Shown here in pieces: positions 1 through 9,467 of a stretch of DNA of 64,000 bases. How positions within the stretch are numbered: position 1 is the stretch's first letter; the number at the start of each line of letters is the position of its first letter. The translations under genes and the position numbers were made by a program. Under the pieces are notes generated by a model. The model was not told where the DNA came from, searched no databases, and worked only from the letters and a program-made list of their open reading frames with translations. The stretch spans positions 1,208,501 to 1,272,500 of the forward strand of contig JAPYXD010000608.1 in NCBI GenBank assembly GCA_030998225.1. The letters run 5' to 3'. The stretch comes from Diplolepis rosae (taxonomy: Eukaryota > Arthropoda > Insecta > Hymenoptera > Diplolepididae).

Positions 1-164
1 TTCAAATTTTAAGTTCATAAATAGATTTACTTTCAGTCTGCAATGTCTACTCCATAAAGTTGATGAGTGTTTCAATTGCACACGGGTGGAAATTTCTCAA
101 GTGTAACTTGAATGTCAGTAATTTCATACAAAAATACATAAATATTTAGTTCTTTAAATGAGAA
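1..164. other. AT-rich sequence, no gene seen
   Basis: No open frame, repeat boundary or RNA gene can be supported here. It lies outside the inverted-repeat element that starts near 165. Confidence 0.5.
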
Positions 165-419
165 AATTATCCTGATAATTATCCTGATTATCCTTTCCAT
201 TTTATATAAACAATTACATTTTTGAGCATGTTTTTTTTCAAAATTCATTTTATTTTAAAGTATAACATAAAGCATATTTGAACTGTAGGACAATAATTTT
301 TTCATAATTAAACATTGAAGTTTTGAAATAAATTTTTTTTTTCTATTGAATAAATAAACTGTATTAAAGACATTTTCCCAATGGGTGTTATAAATTCCGA
401 TCACGTTTACGTAAAAATA

Positions 420-1639
420 ACACATCACTCAATAAGTTTCCGGTCTAACAAAGAAAAACACAGTTTTTTCGAGTAATTCGACTTTATTCATCAACACAAT
501 TTGCTTCAAGCGTAATACATTCATTCCAATGCTTCTCTAACTTTTCGATGCCGTTTATTGTAGAATGATTCATCTTTGCTCTCAAAATAGGTCTCAGTTT
601 TGGCAATCACTTTTTCATTGGAGCCAAATCTCTTTCCCTAGAGCATTTTCTTTAAGTCAACAAAGAGCTAGTAGTCGCTGGGGGCCAGATCTGGAGCATA
701 TGGTGGGTGAGGAAGCAATTTGAAGCTTAATTCATTCAATTTAACCATCGTTTTCATGGACTTATGGCACGGTGCATTGTCTTGGTGGAATAGCACTTCT
801 TTCTTTTGCATGTAACGCCGTATTTTCTTTATATTTGCCCTCAATCGATTCAGTAATTCCATGTAATAGTCGCTATTAATGATTTTACCTTTCTCAAGAT
901 AGTAGATAAACAAAATACCAAGCATGTCCCAAAATACAGATGCCATAACCTTGCTAGCCCATTGTTAAGTTTTTGGTCGCTTTGGACGGCTTTCACCAGT
1001 TCCTGTCCACTCAGCTGACGATAATTTGTTTCAGGTGTGTAGTGGTGGATCCATGTTTCATCCATTGTCACATACCGACGCAGAAAATCCTTTTTACCTC
1101 GCTTGAACAGCTCTAAACAGCGCTTTGAATCCTCAACGCGTTGTTGTTTTTGGTCGGGTGTGAGCAAACGTTGCGCCCACTTTTAAAACAACTTGCGCAT
1201 CCCCGAAGATTCGTGCAAAATTGTAAACACACTACTTTCTGATATCTTTAAGGTGTCAGCTATCTCACGCAACTTTAATTTACAATCGCCGAAAACTATT
1301 TTGTTGACTTTTGTTATGTTTTCCGGAACAACTGCTGATTTTGGGCGACCATACCGTTCAGCGTCATCGGTGTTTGTACGACTGCGTTCAAATTCGGCAT
1401 ACCAGTCGATGATTGCTGATTACTCTGGAACAGAGTCCCCATAACGCTTATCAAGTCACTGTTTTGCTTTAACAGTATTTTTTCCCATTAAAAAGCAATG
1501 TAACTTCTGAACTAAACGTCAGATTGTCATGGAATTTTGACACTTAAGGTTTGAAGGTTGGTACTATCTAGAAATCATATGGATTTTATAACAGTGGTGC
1601 TATCTATATGTCAGACTGAAAACTTATTGAATGATGTGG
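420..1639 (-). mobile_element. Mariner element, full length but decayed
   Basis: The ends are imperfect terminal inverted repeats (ACACATCACTCAATAAG at 420, its partner ending at 1639). Each is flanked by TA (418-419 and 1640-1641), the target that Tc1/mariner elements duplicate. The length of 1220 bp is normal for mariner. The transposase on the - strand is broken, so this copy cannot supply its own enzyme. Confidence 0.8.
490..1488 (-). pseudogene. Mariner transposase pseudogene
   Basis: Transposase would cut and paste the surrounding element at TA sites. Reading from the ATG at 1488, a stop follows after ten codons. Further stops and a frame change near 955 break the rest. Recognisable pieces are the MDETW motif (first catalytic Asp), then in the next frame HQDNAP and APSDY. 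There are 34 residues between the second and third Asp, the D,D34D signature of mariner. Helix-turn-helix-like sequence lies upstream, around 1200-1400. The catalytic residues survive but the frame does not, so this is a fossil. It shares the ASVFWD...GIL region with the transposase at 22136-23131, which shows that the latter lacks 20 residues. Confidence 0.85.
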
Positions 1640-2062
1640 TAAGTGTATCGAAGAAATTATTTCGAAAAAAAAGTTAGTTGATCTGTTTTGTTCATTTATA
1701 ACAGCAAAATTCATTCCCGAAAACTTAAGAAGCGTTATGCAAAAGCCAAAACTATTAAGAACACACACCATTTCCTTCGTTTTGTACCTAATGACAAACA
1801 AGACATAGAATGCAAAATCTTTTCAGCGGATTATGGATCTATAATTACGAATAAAATTACCAATAAATGTTATCATTGATTAGTTTAATTATGAAAAAAT
1901 TATTGTCTTAAAGTTCAAATATCAACACGCTTACATACAAAATTTGATGAATTTTCATTAAATACTTTGGAATAAAATAAATTTTCAAAAGAAACATGCT
2001 CAAAAATTGTAATTGCTTATAAAATATTAAAATTTTGCAAAAAGAAATTTCAGGATAATTTT

Positions 2063-2402
2063 TTTACCCGTAAAACTCACTGTTCATGCACTTTCGTCCG
2101 AAATTTCCAAGTTGACCGAAATTCGAGGTCCAATTGAGAAATTTCGACCTATCCAGGGAGAAAAAACGCTTTGTATCACTGCGCATAATTAAGAATCAAC
2201 AGTCAGAGCAAGAAGTAAGAAATTCAAGCATCTGTTTCTTGATAACCCGTTGTAATAGGCGTTAATTTACTATTAATTGTACTACTGCTACAATCTGACA
2301 AAGTTTCAAGAAGATTGATGGTAACATGATTTCAGGCATATACACTTAAAACGTTTTAATTCACATAAGAACGAAAACATATTTTATATATTTATGATTT
2401 AG
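2063..2402. other. Probable intron or intergenic sequence
   Basis: AT-rich sequence with no supported gene. The last 25 bases before 2403 are T-rich and end in TTTAG, a plausible 3-prime splice site for the exon that follows. Confidence 0.4.
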
Positions 2403-2555
2403 TTAGAAGAAACAGAATTATACATAACGGACCTGAAGGAACACGTTCTTATACAGCAAGATGAGAATCAAATATACCACGACGGAAGTGTTTTGAGTGT
2501 TCCTGCTGAAGGACAAATAACTAGCGACCAAGTTCAACATCTTGTTCAAGGAGAG
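2403..2555 (+). CDS. Candidate internal exon of a host gene
   Basis: This 153-base stretch is open in one frame for 51 codons, begins after a TTTAG acceptor and ends in GAGAG followed by GTGAGA, a good 5-prime splice donor. Both splice phases are 0, so the exon could be included or skipped without changing frame. The peptide (starting LEETELYITDLKEHV, ending QVQHLVQGE) is acidic and rich in Gln and Glu. It resembles the linker of a nuclear regulatory or zinc-finger protein, but I do not recognise the gene. Its base composition is less AT-biased than its surroundings and it contains no repeat. It has no start or stop codon of its own. If it is real, the giant retroelement 450 bases downstream lies in the following intron, in antisense orientation. 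It could instead be a chance open stretch. Confidence 0.55.
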
Positions 2556-3004
2556 GTGAGATAAATTGATGAATTATATCGTATATTTTAGAAATTCTTT
2601 TTTTATGTTAATACGTTTATAACGTGGAATTTTAGTTTTTCAAAAAAAACAGTGTTAAGTCAAAATCTTGTTATAGAAATTTCGAGTTTTAAGGAAAAAA
2701 ATAGAGGGGATTCTAGGCACTCGAAATTTAACGAATGCCTCCACTAGAAGAGGTATATTACGCTTTAAATTTAATAATAGGGGAGCCTAATTAGTATAAG
2801 TGAACTTACATCAGATGACATAAAAAGAGGTGACAAAAGTTTATGGGCGGAAACTTATTGGACTTTAATTGTACGTGTTTTTGGAATGATATAAAAATGC
2901 TGGTCACGTTAGTGATTGAGTGATCATTTTTTGAAACCTTGATCATTTATAAACTTATATTCAAATTAAAAGAGAATACCAAAGTTTAAATTAAATTTTT
3001 TTAT
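2556..3004. other. Sequence between exon and retroelement insertion site
   Basis: AT-rich and without a gene. It begins with a splice-donor-like GTGAGA and ends at the GTAG (3005-3008) duplicated when the retroelement inserted. Confidence 0.4.
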
Positions 3005-3008
3005 GTAG

Positions 3009-3770
3009 TGTTACGTCACAAGTACGTAAATACTTACTTTGATCGAAGATTCCTCGTTTTAAGTTAGGATCGAATGATCCTCTCTTAGGGATGAGGATAA
3101 GTCAATGAAAAGTACACAATGATTAGTAAAGTAATACAAATTGAATTTATTTAAATTAACACTGATATAAACAAGGTTAAAATTTTACAATGATTCAAAC
3201 AATGGCACAGGGAATAGGTAAAGAATAGAGAGAATTTTCGGTACCTTTGTTGAGTTGTGAATAGTCCCTTTTTTATGAATGATCCTCACAGGTGTGAGGG
3301 AGAGAGAAAGATTCTTCCACTGGTGCGACGAAGACAGCAATAGGTATCCCACTGGTGTGAGGAAGACAGAAACAAATATCCCACTGGTGTGAGGAGGACA
3401 AGAATAGTTATTTCACTCTACACTGACTCTAAGATCCTTTCAAAGATTGAAAGTACAATCAGAGAATTTACGACACGTTTCTTCGGAAAACTGAACTAAA
3501 CACGTATCTCACGCTGTGAATCCTTTTAAGATTTTAGAAATTTCCCGCACTTAATTTTGCTCACAAGACTAGTTTTCCCTTGGCGGCGTGTCCTTTTTAT
3601 ATTATATTTTTTGGTGACGTCACGCGTTGCGCAGTCTCCCGCTGCGTGTGACGTAGTTATACCTCTCTTTTCAATAGGTGGTTTTCTCTCTCTTTTAGTA
3701 ATTTCCCCAGATTTCTCTCTAGACCTAGCCTATGCCTATAGTACATTCTAATGCGTCGCGGGACGTGACA
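3009..3770 (-). repeat. 3-prime LTR of the giant retroelement
   Basis: It begins TGTTACGTCA and ends GGACGTGACA on the + strand, so in element orientation it runs TGTCACGTCC to GACGTAACA with the usual TG...CA ends. It is identical in length and apparently in sequence to 19831-20592. Four imperfect repeats of about 31 bp, each starting CAC(A/T)GGTG, lie at 3287-3412. A 64-codon open frame inside it occurs in both LTRs and is not regarded as a gene. Confidence 0.95.
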
Positions 3771-3779
3771 CCTCCCCCT
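3771..3779 (-). other. Polypurine tract
   Basis: On the - strand this reads AGGGGGAGG and abuts the 3-prime LTR, exactly where plus-strand DNA synthesis is primed in LTR retroelements. The context is otherwise AT-rich, so the purine run stands out. Confidence 0.8.
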
Positions 3780-4129
3780 AGTTCGAGCGCGGGGTGAAGC
3801 ATCCGCGATCGAATCTTCGGAAGAAGAATACATTCGTTAATGTTTTTGAAGATACATTGAATTTCTATTTCTGACGTAATAACCAACATTCATTTCGGGG
3901 TTTTTTTGATGTCATAAAAATTTATATTATCTAAATATTATAATTTTTTTTTGTTATAAATAATTACATAGTTTTTTTTTGAAATAGTATGAACTTAACA
4001 TAAGGTTACATATGATTTTTTCTTATATAACTAAATACATCAATAATTTTTATTTCATATTCGTAAATTATAAATATCATGTAATATAATAATATATAAA
4101 ACTGTAACGTAATTTCATAATGTAGATTT
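3780..4129. other. 3-prime untranslated region of the retroelement
   Basis: Between the last accessory gene and the purine tract. The first 60 bases next to the tract are GC-rich, and the rest is A/T runs. No open frame of note. Confidence 0.5.
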
Positions 4130-4577
4130 TTAAGAATTATTTTTATATTTTCTATTACGTAAAGGATTGCGGCAGTTATGAGCTAAATGCCCTCTTTGAA
4201 AACACCTTTCACAAGAGTTGGTCCATTTTTGTAAGGTTTCTTTACTGATTTCATCAGTTATTTTGAAAATTCTCGTTTCTGGGATTAAGCTTTTTTCTTT
4301 CATTTCTTCTAAAAATACATATCTTATGGAAAGCATTTCCAAGAGTTTAGATGCTGCATTTTGCTTTGCAGACTTTTTTGAGGGCTGGTTCCCCAATACA
4401 AGAGAAAGTTATTTTATTTTTAAAGATTTCGCAAGTTGCTTGGAATGGTGGCAGTTCTTGGTGTTTTCCAAGCGATTTTACAATATATGAAGGTTCGGAG
4501 AAATCATACTCAATGCTTATCTCGTTTAAAACTTGTACAGCAGTGCCTTTCGATAGGTCTCTTGTTTGCAAGGCCAT
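4130..4577 (-). pseudogene. dsRBD plus zinc-knuckle protein, frame-broken
   Basis: Two overlapping frames together describe a protein of about 145 residues: a dsRBD, then a CCHC zinc knuckle. The first frame (4577 to 4347) carries the start of the dsRBD. The second (4396 to 4130) carries the end, including KKSAKQNAA, the classical lysine-rich helix that contacts dsRNA, followed by CERCFQRGHLAHNC (C-x2-C-x4-H-x4-C). The frame moves by one base at a short G run near 4390. The same dsRBD plus knuckle layout occurs at 8025-8681, so the two are probably paralogues. dsRBD proteins bind dsRNA without sequence preference; a role in blocking RNA silencing is inference. Start chosen: the ATG at 4577. 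Confidence 0.65.
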
Positions 4578-4939
4578 TGTTTTTGATCTGCAAAAGAATT
4601 ACCTGTTTGAGTTGATGATTGAATTTATTGAAATTCTAAAGTTAGTTAGTTTTTTTTTGTAATAATTTTGTGTTTGTTGATATATTCACTTTCCGCGTTT
4701 CCTAACTCAAAGAGATATTTCATGCAGAGAAAACAGTGGTCCGTTTTTTAGAATATTTTAATTTATTAAGGTTTGTCGTTACATTATAGCGGTTAAGGAA
4801 GAAGTAGTGGTGTATATGAAATATGATTTTAAACAACGAATAAAAATAAAAAGGGAAAATTTTTTAACGAAAGTTATTAATAGATATTGTTTATATTTAG
4901 AAAAAAGAATATTAAAAAATATGTTTTGATTTATTATTT
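4578..4939. other. Non-coding spacer within the retroelement
   Basis: A/T-rich spacer between the second cysteine-rich gene and the last dsRBD gene. I see no further gene or clear signal. Confidence 0.4.
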
Positions 4940-5371
4940 TTATTCGTCGTTGTTATAAATAATAGTCGATGCTTCGGAATCGACGTCGTTATACAGTGCT
5001 TCTTGTTGGTATAAATGAATTACACGTTCGGCACAAGTTACACATAAATCTGCTCTTTGCCGCATGTAAAAAATTTGTGTATTGCAAATGGAGCAGTCGA
5101 GGCTAGATAGTTTTAATGTACAATATAAGTCTTTAGTAACTATGTGGTCTATTCGGACGGGTAATGTTACTTCGGTTTCGAAAAAGCTAAGTTCTGTCAT
5201 CCAACAATCCTCGCAAACAAGTTTTTTTTCAAGAACATTCATGTAAAAATTCTCGACCAGGGTTGTGCAGCAGTATTCTGACCATAATTGATTTTCAAAA
5301 TACGGCTGAACATCCTGCTCGCTTGCTCGAACTTCTTCTGCTTCGATTGTTTCGATTTCTTGGGGCAGCAT
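4940..5371 (-). CDS. Cysteine-rich accessory protein B
   Basis: An intact 143-codon frame, function unknown. The N-terminus is acidic (EIETIEAEEV). The body carries paired cysteines: CEDC, then CSIC and CVTC separated by 13 residues, plus an isolated YCC pair upstream. A metal-binding fold of the zinc-ribbon or treble-clef type is likely. The preceding gene (5511-5918) has the same C-x2-C-x13-C-x2-C core with an R-x-RA element before the last pair, so the two arose by duplication. There is no signal peptide or membrane segment. Both genes sit after the F-type envelope, where retroviruses often carry regulatory genes; any such role is inference. I do not recognise the family. Confidence 0.6.
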   Translation of the reverse strand: MLPQEIETIEAEEVRASEQDVQPYFENQLWSEYCCTTLVENFYMNVLEKKLVCEDCWMTELSFFETEVTLPVRIDHIVTKDLYCTLKLSSLDCSICNTQIFYMRQRADLCVTCAERVIHLYQQEALYNDVDSEASTIIYNNDE

Positions 5372-5510
5372 TTTTCTGTTGGGGAAATTTACAATATTTA
5401 AGGAATTTGAAATATTTGTAAAATTTACAATTTTTTAGTATTAAGGATTTTATTAAATTTAACAAAATTTTTCATGCGTGATTACATGCGTGGAAGGTAG
5501 ATATATATAA

Positions 5511-5918
5511 TCATGCAGGGGTATTTTCTACTAGAACTTCGTTTCCTTGACTAATTTCGAATTTATAATTTAAATATTGTTCGATACATTCTATACAATC
5601 AGCTGCTCTTTTTCGCGGAGTAATTAATAGTTCTTGACAACCGTAACAATTCATATATATGCATTCCAATTTACAAATGGAATGCCATGATGTAAAAAAT
5701 TCACAGTTATTTTGAGTTTCCTGATCTAATTTCTCGAAACAGAATTGGCAATATCTTTTTGTGGTTTGGTGATTATAATATAAAAACAATGTTGAGGGTT
5801 CTAATTCGAAGCAATAACTCTGTAATAAGTGCGCGTATGCTATCGGATAGTCTTGCGGACATACACCGTCTACTGGTCCAAGATGGTTAACAATAGGTTC
5901 ACTTGGAGTTGGTATCAT
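5511..5918 (-). CDS. Cysteine-rich accessory protein A
   Basis: An intact 135-codon frame with no recognised family. The visible layout is a short Pro-rich N-terminus, then CQFC, a middle stretch with several single cysteines (CELF-like and CKLEC), then CYGC and CIEC separated by 13 residues. The last pair is preceded by RKRAAD. The repeated C-x2-C pairs predict one or two zinc sites. It is a paralogue of the next gene downstream (4940-5371), sharing the spacing and the R-x-RA motif. The spacer between the two genes is about 140 bases. It has no membrane segment, so it is probably an intracellular protein of the retroelement. Confidence 0.6.
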   Translation of the reverse strand: MIPTPSEPIVNHLGPVDGVCPQDYPIAYAHLLQSYCFELEPSTLFLYYNHQTTKRYCQFCFEKLDQETQNNCEFFTSWHSICKLECIYMNCYGCQELLITPRKRAADCIECIEQYLNYKFEISQGNEVLVENTPA

Positions 5919-6254
5919 TTTCTACAAATTGTTAGAATAGATTTATTTTATTAAGGTCTGATAAGGAGAATGAAAAATAACTTTTTGAATATATTTTCTA
6001 ATCATGCAAGGTAAAAGATTTTGCTAAAGGTATTTTACTTTCCGTCAGAAAAACAACTTTTATATTACAGTTTGTTTTTCCTTTAGTAAGAAACATTAAA
6101 GACGTGGGTACAAAAACTGTCCTTCTGACGGTATAGGACGTTCATGCACGTGGTTTTGAGAAAGGTAAGGACGGAATGTACCTGTATCTGAAAATTTTGT
6201 GAATTGACTTTAAGTCTATTAAAGAAAAGGGTGAAAGATGGAATAAAGGAAAGG
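5919..6254. other. Spacer between F-type envelope and Cys-rich genes
   Basis: No gene supported. It includes a less AT-rich stretch around 6100-6180 of unknown role. Confidence 0.4.
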
Positions 6255-8038
6255 TCAAAAGTTAAACGTCAAGTCGGTCAGTAAAGGTTTTGTCACTGAG
6301 CTTAAAGGAGTTTTTTGTATAAGTTCTATACGTGTTGGCGTTTTGTTTATTTTTTTAGATATTTTTTGAATTTTCAATAGTAATAATCCTAAAATTGTAA
6401 TCATAAGTAAAGTGATAAAGATTAGTGCTAATGTTAATTTATGTGCACTAGAAATAAAAATTGATGGAATGATTTTTTGAATGTTTGCATATTTTTGTAA
6501 GGATAAAGACATGGTTTTCGAAGATTGATAATGGCATGTCTTCTTTTTGCTGAAGAAGAAGTAATACCTTTTTTAGTAAGTGAGGCTCTTGAATGGAAAT
6601 ATTATATAAAAATGGTGAAATTATAGCAAGGGAAGTAGTTGATTTGCTGACTGGAATTGAATTATCCATTATATTCAAATGGTTTTGAAGATGGTAATAT
6701 GGAGTTGATGAATCTAGATTGCAACCTGATTTTGTTTGCAAAATTCCTATTCCTTGGAGTGTGATTATGGTCTTAGAGTTTTTTCGACATGATAAGAAAA
6801 TTTGTCGGGGGAAAATTGTTGAGTATAGCCATCCATGATGAAATTGCAATGGTGTTAGAAAGGGATATTCGCTAAAACTGATGAATATTTTACACTTGTA
6901 TGGTTGATAATTTAGAAACATTGATGTTTCACAAATAGGATTGTTATCGATGTTAGATATAGATCTTGGTGGGTGACAAAATGTTTGGAATCCATTTTGA
7001 TAACATGCATTGAGGAAATTTTCATTTGTTATAAAGTATGATTGGTTATTTGAAGAAATAGCGAGATAAGAATTTTGAGGTTTTATGTAAATAGAGGAAA
7101 TTACGTCAGTATTAAAATCGAGATGTATTGGAATTGGATGTGGTTTAAATAATTGAAATTCTTCAGCAGATGGGATTGGTATAGTCATAATAAAAATCAA
7201 GTACTTATCGAATAAGAAGTATTGTATTTTAGAAAATGGAAGGACCATAGAAAAAAGGGATGTTGAAAGGTGTGGGTCTTTTTTTGTTGGATTTGAAGTC
7301 TAAGAAGGTATCAGGAAGTAGCATAGGGTGCCATAAATTAGTTGCGGCATGAGTAATAGCTTCTGTAAGTTGGTCAAGGAGTAAAAGAAAAGATTGAGAA
7401 ATTTCATGCAGGTCTTTAAGCCAATTTGCTGCTAATATTCGATATAGGTGAATATTTGGATCTTTTTGAGAATTATGCCATTTTTTGTAGGTCATAATGT
7501 TGTCAAGTTTTGAAGAAAGATTTGCAACTTTTTGGAAAAATGGATTAGGAAGTAGAAATAAATTTTCTTTGGGCCAGTAAAGGGAGGTTTCATTTCTCAT
7601 TCTTAATTCTAAAAGTACTTTTTGTATCTGTTGCAAGAATGGATCATTAGTGTTAGAAATATTCGTGATATTACGAGCTTGTCTAGATATAAATGATATT
7701 TCTTCAAGAAAATAGTTGATGCGTTGTTCTATAAAATCAAGTTGTGTCTGATGATCGTATAAATTACAATTATTGGCAATATTTGAGAGTATGCAATATT
7801 CATATAATTTATGTGAGAAATCTATTATTTTGTATTTAAGTACGTCTGGCTGAAAGATATCGATATAAGATATAAAATGATATTTTTCAGAAAAAAGACG
7901 AACTTTTGAAATTGGTTCAAAATAAATCCCTGAAGAATGAGAAAATTGTGAGTCTATGAAGTATTTTTCTGCTTTGGAGAAAAGGAGTGGAATTAAAATT
8001 AAATACACTCTGGATGCTAGTTGATTAAGGAAATTCAT
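6255..8038 (-). pseudogene. Baculovirus-F/Gypsy-type envelope, frame-broken
   Basis: Three frames describe one envelope protein of about 590 residues. Frame one (8038-7229) begins with a hydrophobic signal-like segment and has the GIYFEP motif followed by an alternating hydrophobic strand, as seen in insect F-type envelopes, then a long helical part. Frame two (7248-6448) holds the C-terminal ectodomain with its pattern of spaced cysteines and PIP motifs. Frame three (6512-6255) holds one strong transmembrane helix (LTLALIFITLLMITILGLL) and a short tail. The frame changes near 7240 and near 6490. No clear furin site was found; only NKKRP near the end of frame one. The family mediates membrane fusion for cell entry. 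The start overlaps the upstream dsRBD gene by 14 bases. This is a second, unrelated envelope in the same element. The family call is by motif, without a search. Confidence 0.7.
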
Positions 8039-8681
8039 TAGGCTTCTCGGAAGGCTGAAAAAGAAAAGTAGGATTAATATTGGATAAAATAGGATGTTTA
8101 CATATGGTTGGATTTAGGTCTAGAAGTTTTTTGCAGAATAGGGAAAAAAGTCTACTAAATGTTGAGGAGTTTCTTGGTGGAACTGGAGGGGGGAATTGGG
8201 TTGATTTGTCTACCTTAAAAATATTTCGTCTACGGCACTCTTTTGTAGCATGCATTTGAGTGTTACAAAATCTACAGGAATTTTCCCAAGGTATTAATTT
8301 TGGTCTTGGATCGGTTTGAATATTTTGATTTTTGGTTTTTTGCCTTTTTTTATCATCATTATTATAAAATTTTTCGTCGCAGAGATCATATGATCTTATT
8401 AGTAGTAATAATAATTTTAAAGCTGCTCTATTTTCTGCTAATTCACTAGTAGGGCCGGCTTGTATAACGAAATGTTCATTTATATTAATTTGTGCGAGAA
8501 AAAATGAGTTTGTTTTCGAATTCGGATCAGGATAGACTGTATATTGCGGTAACGGCAGTCCATATTTTATCGTGAAGTTTCTTAAAATTTCTACATGATT
8601 TAAAAATCCCATGGAGTCTGTTCTGTATTTCTTTTTTGGGTAACTTGGTACGTGTGTAGGCTCGTCGTAGTAATGCTCCAT
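8025..8681 (-). CDS. dsRBD plus zinc-knuckle protein
   Basis: An intact 218-codon frame. Residues about 27-95 form a dsRBD: an N-terminal helix, YTVYPDPNSK before the strands, and a final helix ELAENRAALKLLL. The usual lysine cluster at the start of that helix is missing, so dsRNA binding may be weak and the domain may serve for dimerisation. A CCHC knuckle follows (CRFCNTQMHATKEC, C-x2-C-x4-H-x4-C), then a Pro-rich and hydrophobic tail. It lies 77 bases after the tandem-dsRBD gene and overlaps the F-type envelope start by 14 bases. A paralogue with the same domain order is at 4130-4577. An RNAi-related or RNA-packaging role is inference. Confidence 0.7.
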   Translation of the reverse strand: MEHYYDEPTHVPSYPKKKYRTDSMGFLNHVEILRNFTIKYGLPLPQYTVYPDPNSKTNSFFLAQININEHFVIQAGPTSELAENRAALKLLLLLIRSYDLCDEKFYNNDDKKRQKTKNQNIQTDPRPKLIPWENSCRFCNTQMHATKECRRRNIFKVDKSTQFPPPVPPRNSSTFSRLFSLFCKKLLDLNPTICKHPILSNINPTFLFQPSEKPNEFP

Positions 8682-8758
8682 TGCAGTTGATTTCCTGAAT
8701 CGGTATGGAATGTTTATATTAGAATTTATTGTACTGGTTGGGAGGTCTATATCCGCAT

Positions 8759-9457
8759 TTAAAACATTTTTTTAAAGCTTTTCGTAGAGAAAGATGATGC
8801 AGTATGATTATTATTTGTTTTCATTTTATATGAATTTGTATTTTTATCACGATTGTTATTTGAAGTAATAGGTTTTGTTATTTGGCTACTCGTTGAAGGT
8901 TTTGGATCGTTTATAGATGATTCTTGAATTGTTACATGCAAATGTTCTAGTGAGTTTATCAAACGTAGTTCACATTTCTCGTCTTTATGCGAAAGAGAAT
9001 TAATAACTTTTATGGCAGCAAAATCCTTAGCTGTTTTTATTGAGTTTGCTATTCCTATTTGTTTAATGTTATTAATGAAACAAATTGCTATGTATGTTGA
9101 GTCTTTTGATGAGGTTTTTATTCGTAATACTGTATATTTTGGATACTCAAATTTATTTTCAGTGCAAATTTCGTTTAATTTTTTGCAATTTTTACTAATA
9201 GAGTTTGGTTGGACGTTTTGATTTGTTTCCTTTGATTCATTAATTAAGGCATTATATAAATTTTGTGCTACCTTTTGCTTTACATTTTCTTTATCTTTGC
9301 CACTATTCATTATTATAAAATTTTTATATTGTAAATTAACGTGAAATAGACATTCATTATTATTGGTTTGTTCAATGAGTATCTCATAAATCAGGGGTGG
9401 ATCTCCTCTTTGTTGGATAATTTTGTTTAGTAAGGTTGTAAAAGGAACATGCGACAT
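8759..9457 (-). CDS. Tandem double-stranded RNA-binding protein
   Basis: An intact 232-codon frame with two dsRBDs. The first is at about residues 5-72 (start PFTTLLNKIIQQ, GDPPLIYEI, end KQKVAQNLYNAL). The second is at about residues 92-156 (KKLNEICTENK, YPKYTVL, end KTAKDFAAIKVINSL). The final helix of the second has the K-x-AK-x-x-AA pattern that contacts dsRNA. The C-terminal 70 residues are low-complexity Ser, Thr and Asn. Tandem dsRBDs are the layout of Loquacious, R2D2 and PACT-type cofactors of Dicer, and of several viral silencing suppressors. Acting on the host RNAi pathway is therefore a reasonable inference, not shown. The ATG lies 10 bases after the chuvirus-type envelope stop, which suggests coupled or shared-transcript expression. 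Confidence 0.8.
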   Translation of the reverse strand: MSHVPFTTLLNKIIQQRGDPPLIYEILIEQTNNNECLFHVNLQYKNFIIMNSGKDKENVKQKVAQNLYNALINESKETNQNVQPNSISKNCKKLNEICTENKFEYPKYTVLRIKTSSKDSTYIAICFINNIKQIGIANSIKTAKDFAAIKVINSLSHKDEKCELRLINSLEHLHVTIQESSINDPKPSTSSQITKPITSNNNRDKNTNSYKMKTNNNHTASSFSTKSFKKMF

Positions 9458-9467
9458 TCTGAAGATG

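Larger units (their letters stand above)
165..2062. mobile_element. Inverted-repeat-bounded element hosting a mariner
   Basis: The stretch around 165-315 reappears inverted around 1878-2060. Shared pieces include TTTTTGAGCATGTTT near 213 and its complement near 1997, and GACAATAATTTTTTCAT near 288 with its complement near 1893. The arms are roughly 85 percent alike by eye. The interior holds a mariner (420-1639), so the outer element is older and probably a non-autonomous DNA element. No transposase belonging to the outer element is visible. Its exact ends and target duplication could not be fixed. Confidence 0.55.

Noticed and set aside
3557..3751. 64-codon frame in the 3-prime LTR, repeated at 20379-20573
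   Set aside because: It is on the strand opposite to transcription, lies over the TATA/CRE promoter and exists twice only because the LTRs are identical.
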